A DNA stretch of 64,000 nucleotides. Origin: Clostridium sp. (lineage in GTDB: Bacteria > Bacillota > Clostridia > Lachnospirales > Lachnospiraceae). The stretch spans positions 1 to 64,000 of the forward strand of contig JAISOV010000006.1 of the NCBI GenBank assembly GCA_031275405.1, given 5' to 3'. Both the position numbers and the translations under genes were made by a program. Shown here in pieces: positions 43,701-53,119 of this stretch (within the stretch, counting starts at the first letter, position 1; every line of letters starts with the position of its first letter). Below the pieces are notes generated by a model. The model was not told the origin of the DNA. It ran no database searches and saw only the letters and a list, made by a program, of their open reading frames with translations.

Positions 43701-43737
43701 GGAAACGGCGGAAAAGCGCCGTTTCCTTTGGTTTTTT
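43701..43737 (+). terminator. Terminator-like hairpin directly in front of the YitT-type gene
   Basis: GGAAACGGCG (43701-43710) pairs with CGCCGTTTCC (43717-43726) and is followed by TTTGGTTTTTT. It ends only 2-3 bp before the AGGAGGGAG ribosome site, so it may be an attenuator for the next gene as well as the terminator of ilvA. Confidence 0.75.
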
Positions 43738-43750
43738 ACAGGAGGGAGCC

Positions 43751-44614
43751 ATGAAGACAGCCTTACGCCGCGCAGCCGCTCATTATGCCACCATAACCGT
43801 TGCTTCGCTTCTTTACGGAGTGTCGGTCAGCCTGTTTCTGGATCCTAATTCCTTGGCTCCCGGCGGTGTGACCGGTATCGCGATTATTTTAAGCCGTCTG
43901 ATCGGATTCCGAACCGGAACCTGGATCTTCTTCCTGAACATTCCGATCCTGATTCTGGGAACCTGGAAATTCGGAGGGCGTTTGATCCTTTCCACCCTCT
44001 ACTGCACGGCGCTGACTTCTCTGGCGACGAACCTCTTCGCCGGGCTTGGCCCGCTGACCAGGGATCCCTTTCTGGCGGCGCTGGCGGGGGGCGCGCTGAT
44101 GGCGTGTGTACTGGGCTGGGTCTTCAAAGCGGGGGCGACCACTGGAGGGATGGACATCGTGATCAAACTGCTGCGGCTGAAAATCCCCCACCTGAAAACC
44201 GGAATGCTGTTCCTGATTTCAGACGCCGTGGTCGTGACGCTTTCCGCCGTCGTATTCCGGGATGCGGACAAGGCGCTGTACGCCGGGCTGACCGCCGTCG
44301 TGACCTCGCTTATGCTGGATGTGGTGCTGTACGGCAGGGATGGGGCGAAGCTGGTTTACATCATCAGCGATTCTTCGGAAGCCATCACGAAACGTCTGTT
44401 GGACGAGCTGGAGATCGGCGTCACCAAAGTACAGGGCTTCGGGGCGTACAGCGGCAAAGAAAAAAGCGTCATCCTGTGCGCGGTCAAAAAGCAGATGTCT
44501 CCAAAACTGGAAATAATTGTAAAAGAAGTGGATTCCATGGCTTTTATGATCGTAACCAGCGCCACGGAAATCTACGGAGAAGGGTACAAAAGCTATTTTA
44601 CGGAAAAACTGTAA
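43751..44614 (+). CDS. YitT-family membrane protein (DUF161/DUF2179)
   Basis: The protein has 287 residues from the ATG behind AGGAGGGAGCC; longer in-frame readings cross the upstream terminator. Five to six membrane helices fill residues 10-205, with the YitT hallmark LAPGGVTGIAIILSRL and FKAGATTGGMDIV. A cytoplasmic DUF2179 domain follows (YIISDSSEAITKRLLDELEIGVTKVQGFGAYSGKEKSVILCAVKKQ … ATEIYGEGYK). The family is widespread in Bacillota and its transported substrate is unknown. Position behind an attenuator-like hairpin suggests conditional expression. Confidence 0.9.
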   Translation: MKTALRRAAAHYATITVASLLYGVSVSLFLDPNSLAPGGVTGIAIILSRLIGFRTGTWIFFLNIPILILGTWKFGGRLILSTLYCTALTSLATNLFAGLGPLTRDPFLAALAGGALMACVLGWVFKAGATTGGMDIVIKLLRLKIPHLKTGMLFLISDAVVVTLSAVVFRDADKALYAGLTAVVTSLMLDVVLYGRDGAKLVYIISDSSEAITKRLLDELEIGVTKVQGFGAYSGKEKSVILCAVKKQMSPKLEIIVKEVDSMAFMIVTSATEIYGEGYKSYFTEKL

Positions 44615-44849
44615 CTGACCGGCTGCCATGCGGCAGAAGCATTCTCTGTCGCTCTGTCGCCTGAATACGCCACGCGTCCGTCACTCGGAGCGATCCTGTT
44701 GTTACCTCGCGGCGCCGATTCCGTAATACTCAAAACCCATTGACCGCAGTTCCCGCGGGCGATACTGGTTGCGGCCAACGGAATAGGATGTTCACAGAAT
44801 ACAGGAGACACAAAAAGGACAAAAAAATTTTTATGCTATGATTTATGAT

Positions 44850-44895
44850 CTGTCAAGAAAAAATACTTGACAGCCCTGATAGGCTATTGTATGAT
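44850..44895 (+). promoter_or_regulatory. Promoter of ylxM-ffh with a palindrome over the -35
   Basis: TTGACA (44867-44872), a 17-bp spacer and TATGAT (44890-44895). The -35 is the right arm of the inverted repeat CTGTCAAG (44850-44857) / CTTGACAG (44866-44873). An apparent upstream TTG start for ylxM coincides with this -35 and is therefore rejected. Confidence 0.75.
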
Positions 44896-44929
44896 GAAAA
44901 AAGTGTCAGGACAGCAAAACAAGGAAAGC

Positions 44930-45277
44930 ATGATGGAGAAGATATTCCGGCAAGCGCTTCTATATGATTTTTACGGGGAGTTATTGACCCCTCGCCAGAG
45001 GAAAGTCTATGAAGACGTCATTCACCACGACCTGTCCTTGGGCGAGATCGCCGACGAAGAGGGGATCAGCAGACAGGGCGTACATGATCTTGCGAAACGG
45101 TGCGACCATATTTTACAGGGCTATGAAGACAAGCTTCATCTGGTGCGGAAGTTTACGGAGACACAGGAGAAGATCCAGAAGATCATAGCGCTTACGGAAG
45201 CGGAAGGCGGAGGACTGTCCGAACGGATGGCGTCTATCCGGAAGCTGTCCATGGAGCTGTTGGAGACAGGGCCATAG
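44930..45277 (+). CDS. ylxM: YlxM, putative SRP-associated helix-turn-helix protein
   Basis: This protein has about 115 residues starting MMEKIFRQALLYDFYGELLTPRQRKVYEDVIHHDLSLGEIADEEGISRQGVHDLAKRC, the sigma-70-region-4-like helix-turn-helix of the YlxM family. AAGGAA precedes the double ATG (44930 and 44933). YlxM is encoded next to ffh in most Firmicutes and is thought to act with the signal recognition particle. The earlier in-frame ATG at 44891 is part of the promoter. ffh follows 149 bp downstream. Confidence 0.93.
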   Translation: MMEKIFRQALLYDFYGELLTPRQRKVYEDVIHHDLSLGEIADEEGISRQGVHDLAKRCDHILQGYEDKLHLVRKFTETQEKIQKIIALTEAEGGGLSERMASIRKLSMELLETGP

Positions 45278-45425
45278 ATCATAGGTGCGGACAGACTGCG
45301 AAACACGTCTGTCGCCGCGGAACAGCCGATTGGCAAAGGCATAGGAGCCTTCCGGCAGAAACCGCACGGCTCTTGTGAGACCTGGCCGTAAAGCAAGCGA
45401 GGCAGAAATAGAGAGGGGGCGGCAG

Positions 45426-46793
45426 ATGGCGTTTGAAAGCCTGACGGAGAAATTACAGAACGTATTCCGGAATCTAAGAAGCAAGGGACGCCTGACGGAA
45501 AGCGATGTCCGAGCCGCCCTGAAAGAAGTCAAGATGGCGCTTCTGGAAGCGGACGTGAATTTCAAAGTGGTAAAGCAGTTCATTGTCTCCGTGGAAGAAC
45601 GGGCGGTCGGACAGGATGTCATGAACGGGCTGAACCCCGGGCAGATGGTGGTCAAGATCGTGGACGAAGAAATGACCGCCCTGATGGGCAGCGAGACCAC
45701 ACAGATCGCCCTGCAGCCGGGGAAATCCATTACGGTCGTCATGATGGCGGGGCTTCAAGGCGCCGGAAAAACCACCGCCGCCGCCAAGATCGCGGGAAAG
45801 CTGAAATTAAAAGGGAAGAAACCGCTTCTGGTCGCCTGCGATGTCTATCGCCCGGCGGCGGTCGAACAGCTGCGGGTCAACGGACAAAAAGCGGAAGTGG
45901 ACGTGTTCTCTTTAGGTACCGATCAGAAACCTCTGGAAATCGCCAGACAGGCTCTTGCCTACGCTGAGAAAAACGGGATGACCGTCGTCATCCTGGATAC
46001 GGCGGGACGTCTGCACATAGACGAAGATATGATGGGGGAACTACAGGAGATCAAGCGGGAGCTTACCGTCCATCAGACGCTGCTGGTGGTGGATGCCATG
46101 ACCGGACAGGACGCCGTAACTGTGGCGAAAGAGTTTGATGAAAAAATAGGCATCGACGGGATTGTCCTGACGAAACTGGACGGGGACGCCAGAGGCGGCG
46201 CGGCCCTTTCGATCAAAGCCGTGACGGGCAGACCCATCCTCTACATGGGAACCGGGGAGAAGCTTTCGGATATGGAGCAGTTTTACCCAGACCGGATGGC
46301 GAGCCGGATACTGGGCATGGGAGACGTCCTTTCCCTGATCGACAAAGCGCAGGCAAACCTGGATCTGGACGAGGAAAACAGCCGGAAAATGGCCGGCCGG
46401 ATGAAAAAAGGGAAATTCGATTTTGAAGATTACCTGGAAAGCATGAAACAGATGCGCAGCATGGGCGGGCTGGCGGGTATCCTGAAACTGCTTCCGGGCA
46501 TGGGAATGAAAGCCGGGGAACTGGAGTCCTTGGTCAACGAGAAAGAGCTTGCCCATATGGAAGCCATTGTACTGTCCATGACGCCAAAGGAACGGCAGGA
46601 TCCCAAGCTGCTGAACCCGAAAAGGAAGCACCGCATTGCCAAAGGCGCGGGTGTGGACATCAGCGTCGTCAACCGTTTCATCAAGCAGTTCGAGCAGAGC
46701 CAGAAGATGATGAAGCAGTTCGGCGGCGGAAAAGGCATGGGCGGCGGAATGCCCCCGTTCGGCGGCGCGGGCAGGAGGAGGTTCCCGTTTTAG
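45426..46793 (+). CDS. ffh: Signal recognition particle GTPase Ffh
   Basis: The protein has 455 residues from the ATG behind GAGGGGGCGG; an upstream in-frame ATG at 45375 lacks a ribosome site. It has the N domain, G1 [28 protein letters not shown]3 [13 protein letters not shown] and [11 protein letters not shown]. The methionine-rich M domain follows ([21 protein letters not shown] … [29 protein letters not shown]) and a Gly/Met/Phe tail. It binds signal sequences at the ribosome and docks on FtsY. The usual partners rpsP and khpA follow. Confidence 0.97.
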   Translation: MAFESLTEKLQNVFRNLRSKGRLTESDVRAALKEVKMALLEADVNFKVVKQFIVSVEERAVGQDVMNGLNPGQMVVKIVDEEMTALMGSETTQIALQPGKSITVVMMAGLQGAGKTTAAAKIAGKLKLKGKKPLLVACDVYRPAAVEQLRVNGQKAEVDVFSLGTDQKPLEIARQALAYAEKNGMTVVILDTAGRLHIDEDMMGELQEIKRELTVHQTLLVVDAMTGQDAVTVAKEFDEKIGIDGIVLTKLDGDARGGAALSIKAVTGRPILYMGTGEKLSDMEQFYPDRMASRILGMGDVLSLIDKAQANLDLDEENSRKMAGRMKKGKFDFEDYLESMKQMRSMGGLAGILKLLPGMGMKAGELESLVNEKELAHMEAIVLSMTPKERQDPKLLNPKRKHRIAKGAGVDISVVNRFIKQFEQSQKMMKQFGGGKGMGGGMPPFGGAGRRRFPF

Positions 46794-46980
46794 TGTCCGG
46801 AACTTACGCTTGCCCCGTCTGCGGCGCTATGGCTGCAAATATGATTTCAAACAAGAAGATATGGACAAAACGCGGCTGCCGCCCGGAACGTTGGAAGGTG
46901 CCGCCGTAGTCTTTATCATAGAGAAGCGGCAACAGATTCCAAGAATACAGGACAATTCACAGAAAGCGGAGGAAAAAGAA

Positions 46981-47226
46981 ATGGCGGTAAAAATCAGGTT
47001 AAGAAGAATGGGACAGAAGAAAGCTCCTTTTTATAGGATCATCGTGGCAGATTCCCGTTCCCCCAGAGATGGAAGATTCATTGAAGAAATCGGTACTTAT
47101 GATCCCTGCACGGATCCCAGCACCATCAAGATCAATGAGGAACTGGCGAAGAAGTGGCTGTCTAACGGCGCGCAGCCGACAGAAGTCGTGGGCAAGCTTT
47201 TGAAGATTGCCGGTATTGCAAAATAG
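46981..47226 (+). CDS. rpsP: 30S ribosomal protein S16
   Basis: This 81-residue protein, [42 protein letters not shown]…, is the standard bS16 sequence. I start it at 46981, behind GGAGGAAAAAG; the longer in-frame reading from 46810 has no ribosome site. It is needed for assembly of the 30S platform. The gap of about 190 bp after ffh holds no other gene. Confidence 0.98.
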   Translation: MAVKIRLRRMGQKKAPFYRIIVADSRSPRDGRFIEEIGTYDPCTDPSTIKINEELAKKWLSNGAQPTEVVGKLLKIAGIAK

Positions 47227-47257
47227 CCGGCGGCACACAAACGTTTGGAGGTGGATT

Positions 47258-47485
47258 ATGAAGGAATTAGTGGAAATCATTGCAAAGGCACTTGTGGACT
47301 ATCCGGACGAAGTGACCGTAACGGAAAAAGCCGAGGGGAAAAACATCACCATTGAACTTCATGTATCTGCGACCGATATGGGGAAAGTAATCGGAAGACA
47401 GGGGAAAATCGCAAAGGCGATCCGCTCTGTCGTAAAAGCGGCCTCGTCGAAAGAGAACAAGAAAGTGGAAGTAGAGATTATCTGA
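47258..47485 (+). CDS. khpA: KH-domain RNA-binding protein KhpA (YlqC)
   Basis: This 75-residue protein starts at ATG 47258 behind GGAGGTGG. It is a single KH domain with the GxxG loop GRQG in MGKVIGRQGKIAKAIRSVVKAA. KhpA works with KhpB in RNA binding affecting cell elongation and ribosome maturation. In most Firmicutes it is followed by rimM, trmD and rplS; here the next genes belong to the rplU operon, so the order is broken at this point. Confidence 0.95.
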   Translation: MKELVEIIAKALVDYPDEVTVTEKAEGKNITIELHVSATDMGKVIGRQGKIAKAIRSVVKAASSKENKKVEVEII

Positions 47486-47496
47486 TCAGATTACAA

Positions 47497-47577
47497 AGAA
47501 GTTCCTATCCCGGGCATTCTCTGGTAAGCTGGATCCATCACGAGACAGCGAAGGAGAAAGAAGGGATTGGAACTTTT
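47497..47577 (+). terminator. Long-range stem after khpA
   Basis: AAGAAGTTCC-T-ATCCC (47497-47511) pairs with GGGAT-T-GGAACTTTT (47563-47577), 14 pairs around one mismatch, with a loop of about 51 nt. It is followed by CAAGCGG rather than more T. It may be an unusual terminator or a structured 3' end. Confidence 0.45.
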
Positions 47578-47618
47578 CAAGCGGAACTTCTCCAAATCAT
47601 AATCCCCGGAAAATTCTC

Positions 47619-47648
47619 TTGACAGTATCAAAAGGGCTGTGCTACTAT
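47619..47648 (+). promoter_or_regulatory. Promoter of the rplU operon
   Basis: TTGACA (47619-47624), an 18-bp spacer and TACTAT (47643-47648). It starts a leader of about 110 nt before rplU. Confidence 0.8.
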
Positions 47649-47655
47649 ATGCTAG

Positions 47656-47763
47656 TATGCCGCGTGACCCGGTAGAAGCACGGGAGGTCAGAGGGAGTGC
47701 CGATGTCCTGTCACCAAGGTCAGCGAGTAAAATGGACAGGAGTCCATGAATAAGGAGGTGCCT
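47656..47763 (+). ncRNA. Ribosomal protein L21 leader (putative)
   Basis: The leader before rplU can fold into two stems: GACC…GGTC enclosing CCCG/CGGG (about 47666-47690), and TCCTGTC/GACAGGA (about 47709-47745). Just behind it comes AATAAGGAGGTG, the ribosome site. Position and stem content fit the L21 leader of Firmicutes, which lets L21 repress its own operon. Called from layout, not from a covariance model. Confidence 0.6.
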
Positions 47764-47764
47764 T

Positions 47765-48073
47765 ATGTACGCGATTATCGTAACAGGCGGAAAGCAGTAT
47801 AAGGTTTCGGAGGGCGATTCCCTCAAGGTGGAAAAACTGGAGGCGGAAACCGGAGATACCGTAACTTTTGACCAGGTTCTTGCGGTCAGCGACGGCGAAG
47901 CCTTGAAGGTCGGCGAAGATGTCAAAGACGTCACGGTGACGGCGGCCGTTGCGGAACAGGGAAAAAGAAAGAAGATCATTGTATACAAATACAAGAGAAA
48001 AACCGGATACCACAAGAAGCAGGGCCATAGGCAGCTGTTTACCAGAGTCGAGATCCAGAAGATCAACGCTTGA
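47765..48073 (+). CDS. rplU: 50S ribosomal protein L21
   Basis: This 102-residue bL21 protein starts [18 protein letters not shown] and has [28 protein letters not shown] at the end. It is the first gene of rplU-prp-rpmA-obgE. Synthesis is probably controlled by L21 binding to the leader. Length is normal. Confidence 0.98.
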   Translation: MYAIIVTGGKQYKVSEGDSLKVEKLEAETGDTVTFDQVLAVSDGEALKVGEDVKDVTVTAAVAEQGKRKKIIVYKYKRKTGYHKKQGHRQLFTRVEIQKINA

Positions 48074-48094
48074 GCGGCTTTTTTGAGGAACGCT

Positions 48095-48448
48095 ATGACC
48101 ACCGTCCTGATTACAAAGAGTGCCGGAAAAGAATATCAGAGCATTACCTGTATGGGCCATGCCGGGTTTGCGAGGAAAGCCGTTTTCACGAGACGCCGGT
48201 CGGAGTTTGACATGGTGTGCGCGGCGATTTCCATCTTAGTGCTGAATACGGTAAACGCGTTGGACGAGCTGGCGGGGGAAACGCTGAAAGTCACGCAGGA
48301 CGCGCAGACCGGCTTCCTCAGATGCGAGTTCCAAGGCGGCTTACAGGAAAAATCGGTTTTCCTGCTGGACGCGATGGTATTCGGGCTTGAGGAGCTGAGC
48401 AGGACTTATGGCAGGAAATATTTACAAGTCAATTTTGAGGAAGCGTAA
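48095..48448 (+). CDS. prp: Ribosomal-processing cysteine protease Prp
   Basis: The protein has 117 residues from ATG 48095 (MTTVLITKSAGKEYQSI), chosen because GAGG lies 6 nt upstream. The catalytic pair is His in MGHAGFA and Cys in DMVCAAISIL. Between them about eight extra residues (ARKAVFTRRRSEF) replace the usual short GxD loop, a noticeable insertion. Prp removes the N-terminal extension of L27, encoded by the next gene, which carries the matching site. The rplU-prp-rpmA order is diagnostic for Firmicutes. Confidence 0.94.
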   Translation: MTTVLITKSAGKEYQSITCMGHAGFARKAVFTRRRSEFDMVCAAISILVLNTVNALDELAGETLKVTQDAQTGFLRCEFQGGLQEKSVFLLDAMVFGLEELSRTYGRKYLQVNFEEA

Positions 48449-48583
48449 GCTGCGGTATCGTAAGCCGTAACCTGGAAAACTGTGACCTACAGAACCGAAT
48501 GGATCGAAACATAAGCTGCGGTACGCGCCGTGTCTACCTTCCTTAGCCGATAAGACCGCCGGAGCGGTCAGATAGGAGCGACC

Positions 48584-50234
<1,651 letters not shown>

Positions 50235-50343
50235 ATGGCGGTGATCACGTAGAAGCGATGAGGACTGGCTCGCCGGCCTGCGGCGGCAAGCTGCGGCAGA
50301 CGGGTAAACGTGACGGCGGGTTCGCCGACTGGAAAGGAGTACT

Positions 50344-50691
50344 ATGCTCAGCAGACAGAGAGCGTATCTGACGGGCCTGGCAAACGGGCTGAATCCCATT
50401 TTTCAAGTCGGGAAAGCCAGCCTGACGCCGGAACTGACGGAAAGCATAAGGGAAGCTTTCAACACGAGGGAACTGTTGAAGATCGGAGTGTTGAAAAACT
50501 GTGCGGACGACCCGAAGGAGATCGCGGAGATGGTCGCCGGCAGGACACATTCCCAGGTAGTGCAGGTGATCGGGAAGAAGATCATACTTTATAAGCCGGA
50601 CAAGAACAACCCTAAGATTGTTCTTCCTACGGCAAGGGCGCGGGGAAATGAAAAAGAGAAAAAAAGTGGGCATTCTGGGCGGGACTTTTAA
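50344..50691 (+). CDS. yhbY: YhbY/CRM-domain RNA-binding protein
   Basis: This 115-residue protein has a CRM fold: LSRQRAYLTGLANGLNPIFQVGKASLTPELTESIREAFNTRELLKIGVLKNC, with GKxxLT in place of GKxGLT. It associates with pre-50S particles. Residues beyond ~97 are a basic tail (ARARGNEKEKKSGHSGRDF) that arises from overlap with nadD by 44 bp. obgE-yhbY-nadD-yqeK-rsfS is the usual clostridial order. Confidence 0.93.
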   Translation: MLSRQRAYLTGLANGLNPIFQVGKASLTPELTESIREAFNTRELLKIGVLKNCADDPKEIAEMVAGRTHSQVVQVIGKKIILYKPDKNNPKIVLPTARARGNEKEKKSGHSGRDF

Positions 50692-51385
50692 CCCGATCCA
50701 CATCGGACATCTGGTGCTGGCGGAATGGGCAAGGGAGACAGCCGGTCTGGATGAGGTGCTTTTCATCCCGACAGGACATCCTTATATGAAGTACGGCGCC
50801 GCTTCACAGGACGGCGATTCCTTGAGGCGGGCCGCCGCGCTTTCCATGCCGACTGCCGCCGATCGTTACCATATGGTCGAACTGGCTGTGAAGACACGTA
50901 GCGGCTTCCTTGGCTGTGACATAGAAACCAGCCGGCCGGGCTTCACCTACACCTACGAGACCTTGGATCTGCTGCGGCAGGGCCACCCGGACTGCGATTT
51001 TTATTTCATCATGGGCGCGGACTGCCTTTTCACCATAGAAACATGGAAGGAGCCGGAACGTATCTTCCGGGCGTGTACCGTGATCTCCGCAGTGCGCGGC
51101 AGGACGCCGACGGCGGAGGTGGAACAAAAGCGCCGCTACCTGGAACGGCTTTTTGCCGGGAAAATTTTACTGATACCTTTTCTTTCGATAGAAATATCCT
51201 CCACCGATATTCGGGAACGGGTCAGGGAAGGAAAAAGCATTCGCTATCTGGTGCCGGATCCGGTGATCGGTTTTCTGGAAAAGAGAGGTTTTTACCGGGA
51301 AACGGAGGCCGCCGACAGCGGAAGAGGACTGCCGGCAGCCCAGCTGACAGCAGCGGCGGAAGAAAGCTGCCGACAGTCCGGCTGA
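50648..51385 (+). CDS. nadD: Nicotinate-nucleotide adenylyltransferase NadD
   Basis: The protein has 245 residues from ATG 50648 (MKKRKKVGILGGTFNPIHIGHLVLAE). The nucleotidyltransferase motif GGTFNPIHIGH and the C-terminal ISSTDIR are intact. It adenylates nicotinate mononucleotide in NAD synthesis. A C-terminal tail of about 28 residues rich in Ala, Ser and Gln (about 218-245) goes beyond the normal end. It overlaps yhbY and is followed 27 bp later by yqeK. Confidence 0.95.
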   Translation: MKKRKKVGILGGTFNPIHIGHLVLAEWARETAGLDEVLFIPTGHPYMKYGAASQDGDSLRRAAALSMPTAADRYHMVELAVKTRSGFLGCDIETSRPGFTYTYETLDLLRQGHPDCDFYFIMGADCLFTIETWKEPERIFRACTVISAVRGRTPTAEVEQKRRYLERLFAGKILLIPFLSIEISSTDIRERVREGKSIRYLVPDPVIGFLEKRGFYRETEAADSGRGLPAAQLTAAAEESCRQSG

Positions 51386-51412
51386 CAGCCCCGGCGGAAA
51401 CAAGGAGCGGAA

Positions 51413-51997
51413 ATGGCAAAGACCGATACCAAAAAAATCCGGAAAGCTATGGAAAAAACACAGGATACCAAGCGGTACGAGCATACCTTGGGCGTCGCCT
51501 ATACGGCGGCGGCGCTGGCAATGTGCCACGGCGCTTCGTTGAAAAGCGCGGAACTGGCAGGGCTGCTGCACGACTGCGCGAAATGTATGTCCAATGAAAG
51601 GCGCCTTTTCATCTGCGAAAGGCACAACATCAGCGTCAATGAAATCGAGCGGAATAATCCCACGCTTCTTCATGCCAAGGTGGGGAGTTTTTTAGCCATG
51701 GAAGAATATCACGTGTATGATTCGGACATCGTAAATGCGATCCTCAACCATACGACCGGCAGGCCGGGCATGTCGCTTCTGGAAAAAATCATTTTCGTGG
51801 CGGACTATATCGAGCCGAACCGGGAACACGCGCCCGGACTACAGGAAATCCGGAAACTGGCGTTTGTGGATCTGGAGAAGGCGCTTTTCCGTATCCTGGA
51901 TAACACGCTGAAATATCTCACTGGAACCGGAGCGGAAATAGACCCCATGACACAGAAGACTTATGACTATTACGCGGGGCTGCTGTCGGGAACCTGA
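51413..51997 (+). CDS. yqeK: HD-domain hydrolase YqeK (symmetrical Ap4A hydrolase)
   Basis: This 194-residue HD-superfamily protein carries His in RYEHTLGV, His-Asp in LLHDCAK, HAKVG, and Asp in IIFVADYIEPNR, the metal-binding set of the YqeK family. Members split diadenosine tetraphosphate to two ADP. It sits between nadD and rsfS as in most Bacillota. AAGGAGCGG precedes the ATG. Confidence 0.95.
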   Translation: MAKTDTKKIRKAMEKTQDTKRYEHTLGVAYTAAALAMCHGASLKSAELAGLLHDCAKCMSNERRLFICERHNISVNEIERNNPTLLHAKVGSFLAMEEYHVYDSDIVNAILNHTTGRPGMSLLEKIIFVADYIEPNREHAPGLQEIRKLAFVDLEKALFRILDNTLKYLTGTGAEIDPMTQKTYDYYAGLLSGT

Positions 51998-52001
51998 CGG
52001 A

Positions 52002-52083
52002 GAAGGTGGAAAGAATTACATTCTTTCCACCGGAAATTTGTGCTACGTACAAAGTCTCCAGACTTTGGAAGGAGCATGGTTAT
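52002..52083 (+). ncRNA. Triple-hairpin repeat element, copy A (upstream of rsfS)
   Basis: Hairpin 1: GGTGGAAAGAAT-TAC-ATTCTTTCCACC (52005-52031). Hairpin 2: TTTGTGC-TAC-GTACAAA (52037-52053). Hairpin 3: CAAAGTCT-CC-AGACTTTG (52050-52067), sharing four bases with hairpin 2, so the two exclude each other. Then GGAAGGAGCATGG. Copy B at 53120 keeps all stems, with a compensatory T-A to G-C change in hairpin 1. The nearby rsfS start is about 95 bp further on. Confidence 0.65.
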
Positions 52084-52177
52084 AAACATAAGACTCACAT
52101 ACAGATCCTGTGTTGGGAAGTGCTGGAGAAACAGCGAGAGGAGGAGAGTTCCTTCTTTCAGAAAGGCGGTCGTCGAT

Positions 52178-52552
52178 ATGGAACAGACAAATGCAAAAAA
52201 TAATTCCCTGAAAATGGCGAAACTGGCGATTTCCGCACTGGAGGATAAAAAGGCGGTGGACGTCAAAATCATTGACATCAGCGAAGTGACGGTCATCGCG
52301 GACTTCTTTATCATCGCGGGCGGGACCAATGTCAGCCAGATACAGACGCTCTGCGACAACGTGGAGGAAGTACTAGGACGAGCCGGGTTTCCGATGAAGC
52401 AAAAGGAAGGGTATGACACCGCCAACTGGATCCTGATGGATTTCGGCGATGTGATCGTGCATATTTTTGACAAGGAGAACCGTCTGCTGTATGACCTGGA
52501 GCGAATCTGGAGGGACGGGAGGATGATTCTGTCCGACGAACTGTCCGGATGA
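52178..52552 (+). CDS. rsfS: Ribosome silencing factor RsfS
   Basis: The protein has 124 residues from ATG 52178 (MEQTNAKNNSLKMAKLAISALEDKKAVDVKIIDI), behind GAAAGGCGG. The conserved core VTVIADFFIIAGGTNVSQIQTLCDNVEE, EGYDTANWILMDFGDVIVHIF and the C-terminal YDLERIW are present. RsfS binds uL14 and blocks subunit joining in starvation. The frame is open further upstream and an ATG at 52076, inside the repeat element, is in phase, but its spacing to the SD-like sequence is only 1 nt, so it is an unlikely start. Confidence 0.95.
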   Translation: MEQTNAKNNSLKMAKLAISALEDKKAVDVKIIDISEVTVIADFFIIAGGTNVSQIQTLCDNVEEVLGRAGFPMKQKEGYDTANWILMDFGDVIVHIFDKENRLLYDLERIWRDGRMILSDELSG

Positions 52553-52607
52553 TGACGTCTGATGACTCGTCCGGAAAATTTTATCCGTTTGATCCATCGG
52601 AAATCAA

Positions 52608-52648
52608 AGGCACCGCCGGACGGTTCTGCTGATCATCCGGCGGTGTCT
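52608..52648. terminator. Bidirectional terminator between rsfS and the DUF378 gene
   Basis: CACCGCCGGA (52611-52620) pairs with TCCGGCGGTG (52636-52645), extended by AAAG/CTTT on the outside. T or A runs flank both sides, fitting termination of both convergent genes. Confidence 0.8.
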
Positions 52649-52662
52649 TTGGCTTCCAGGAA

Positions 52663-52878
52663 TTACGCTTCGCTTCTGGAATCCGAAAACATCATATAGA
52701 AGGTAATCAGATAAAGTCCGCAGATACCGACAAGCGCATAAAAAATTCTTGAGATCCATGACATATTGCCAAAAATGAATGCAACCAGGTCGAAGCGGAA
52801 CAAGCCGATCAGCCCCCAGTTGATTGCGCCGATGATGGCAACGGTCAAAGCTGTATAGCCTAAAAATTTACTTCCCAT
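52663..52878 (-). CDS. DUF378 small membrane protein
   Basis: The protein has 71 residues from the ATG at 52878, behind AGGAGGTTGCTATC; an in-frame GTG-like extension to 52899 covers that ribosome site. Two membrane helices with LTVAIIGAINWGLIGLFRFDLVAFIFG and ISRIFYALVGICGLYLI match the DUF378 family (TVAIIGAINWGLIGLF is its hallmark). Function is unknown. It has its own minus-strand promoter overlapped by a perfect palindrome, suggesting tight repression. Confidence 0.88.
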   Translation of the reverse strand: MGSKFLGYTALTVAIIGAINWGLIGLFRFDLVAFIFGNMSWISRIFYALVGICGLYLITFYMMFSDSRSEA

Positions 52879-52931
52879 GATAGCAACCTCCTGTCTCAAA
52901 CCAATAAGCAGCCTCCAATGAATTGCGCCGG

Positions 52932-52962
52932 ATCATAGCAGCCTCATAGTTACTTGTAACTA
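52932..52962 (-). promoter_or_regulatory. Promoter and operator-like palindrome of the DUF378 gene
   Basis: On the minus strand GTTACA (52955-52960), a 17-bp spacer and TATGAT (52932-52937). The palindrome TAGTTAC-TT-GTAACTA (52947-52962) covers the -35, so a bound dimer would block polymerase. Confidence 0.6.
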
Positions 52963-53029
52963 CGGTATTAGATTATCCCAAAAGACGTGAAATCATGAAT
53001 CCAAATTCCTCCAAATCAGACAGGAAATC

Positions 53030-53058
53030 TTGACAAAAAACAGTCTTCGGGGTAAGAT
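53030..53058 (+). promoter_or_regulatory. Promoter of the LivJ-like gene
   Basis: TTGACA (53030-53035), a 17-bp spacer and TAAGAT (53053-53058). The transcript would begin near 53065 and carry the whole triple-hairpin element in its 5' leader. Confidence 0.8.
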
Positions 53059-53119
53059 TACTTTTATCAGAGCTGCGAAGCGGCTTCCGGTACGGATCCA
53101 GTCAAATGGAAGATCAGAG

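Noticed and set aside
43604-43750. Longer N-terminus of the YitT-type protein
   Set aside because: It would translate through the terminator hairpin; a strong ribosome site precedes the ATG at 43751.
52040-52177. N-terminal extension of RsfS through the triple-hairpin element
   Set aside because: The in-frame ATG at 52076 lies 1 nt from the SD-like sequence, and the RsfS family starts at the ATG at 52178.
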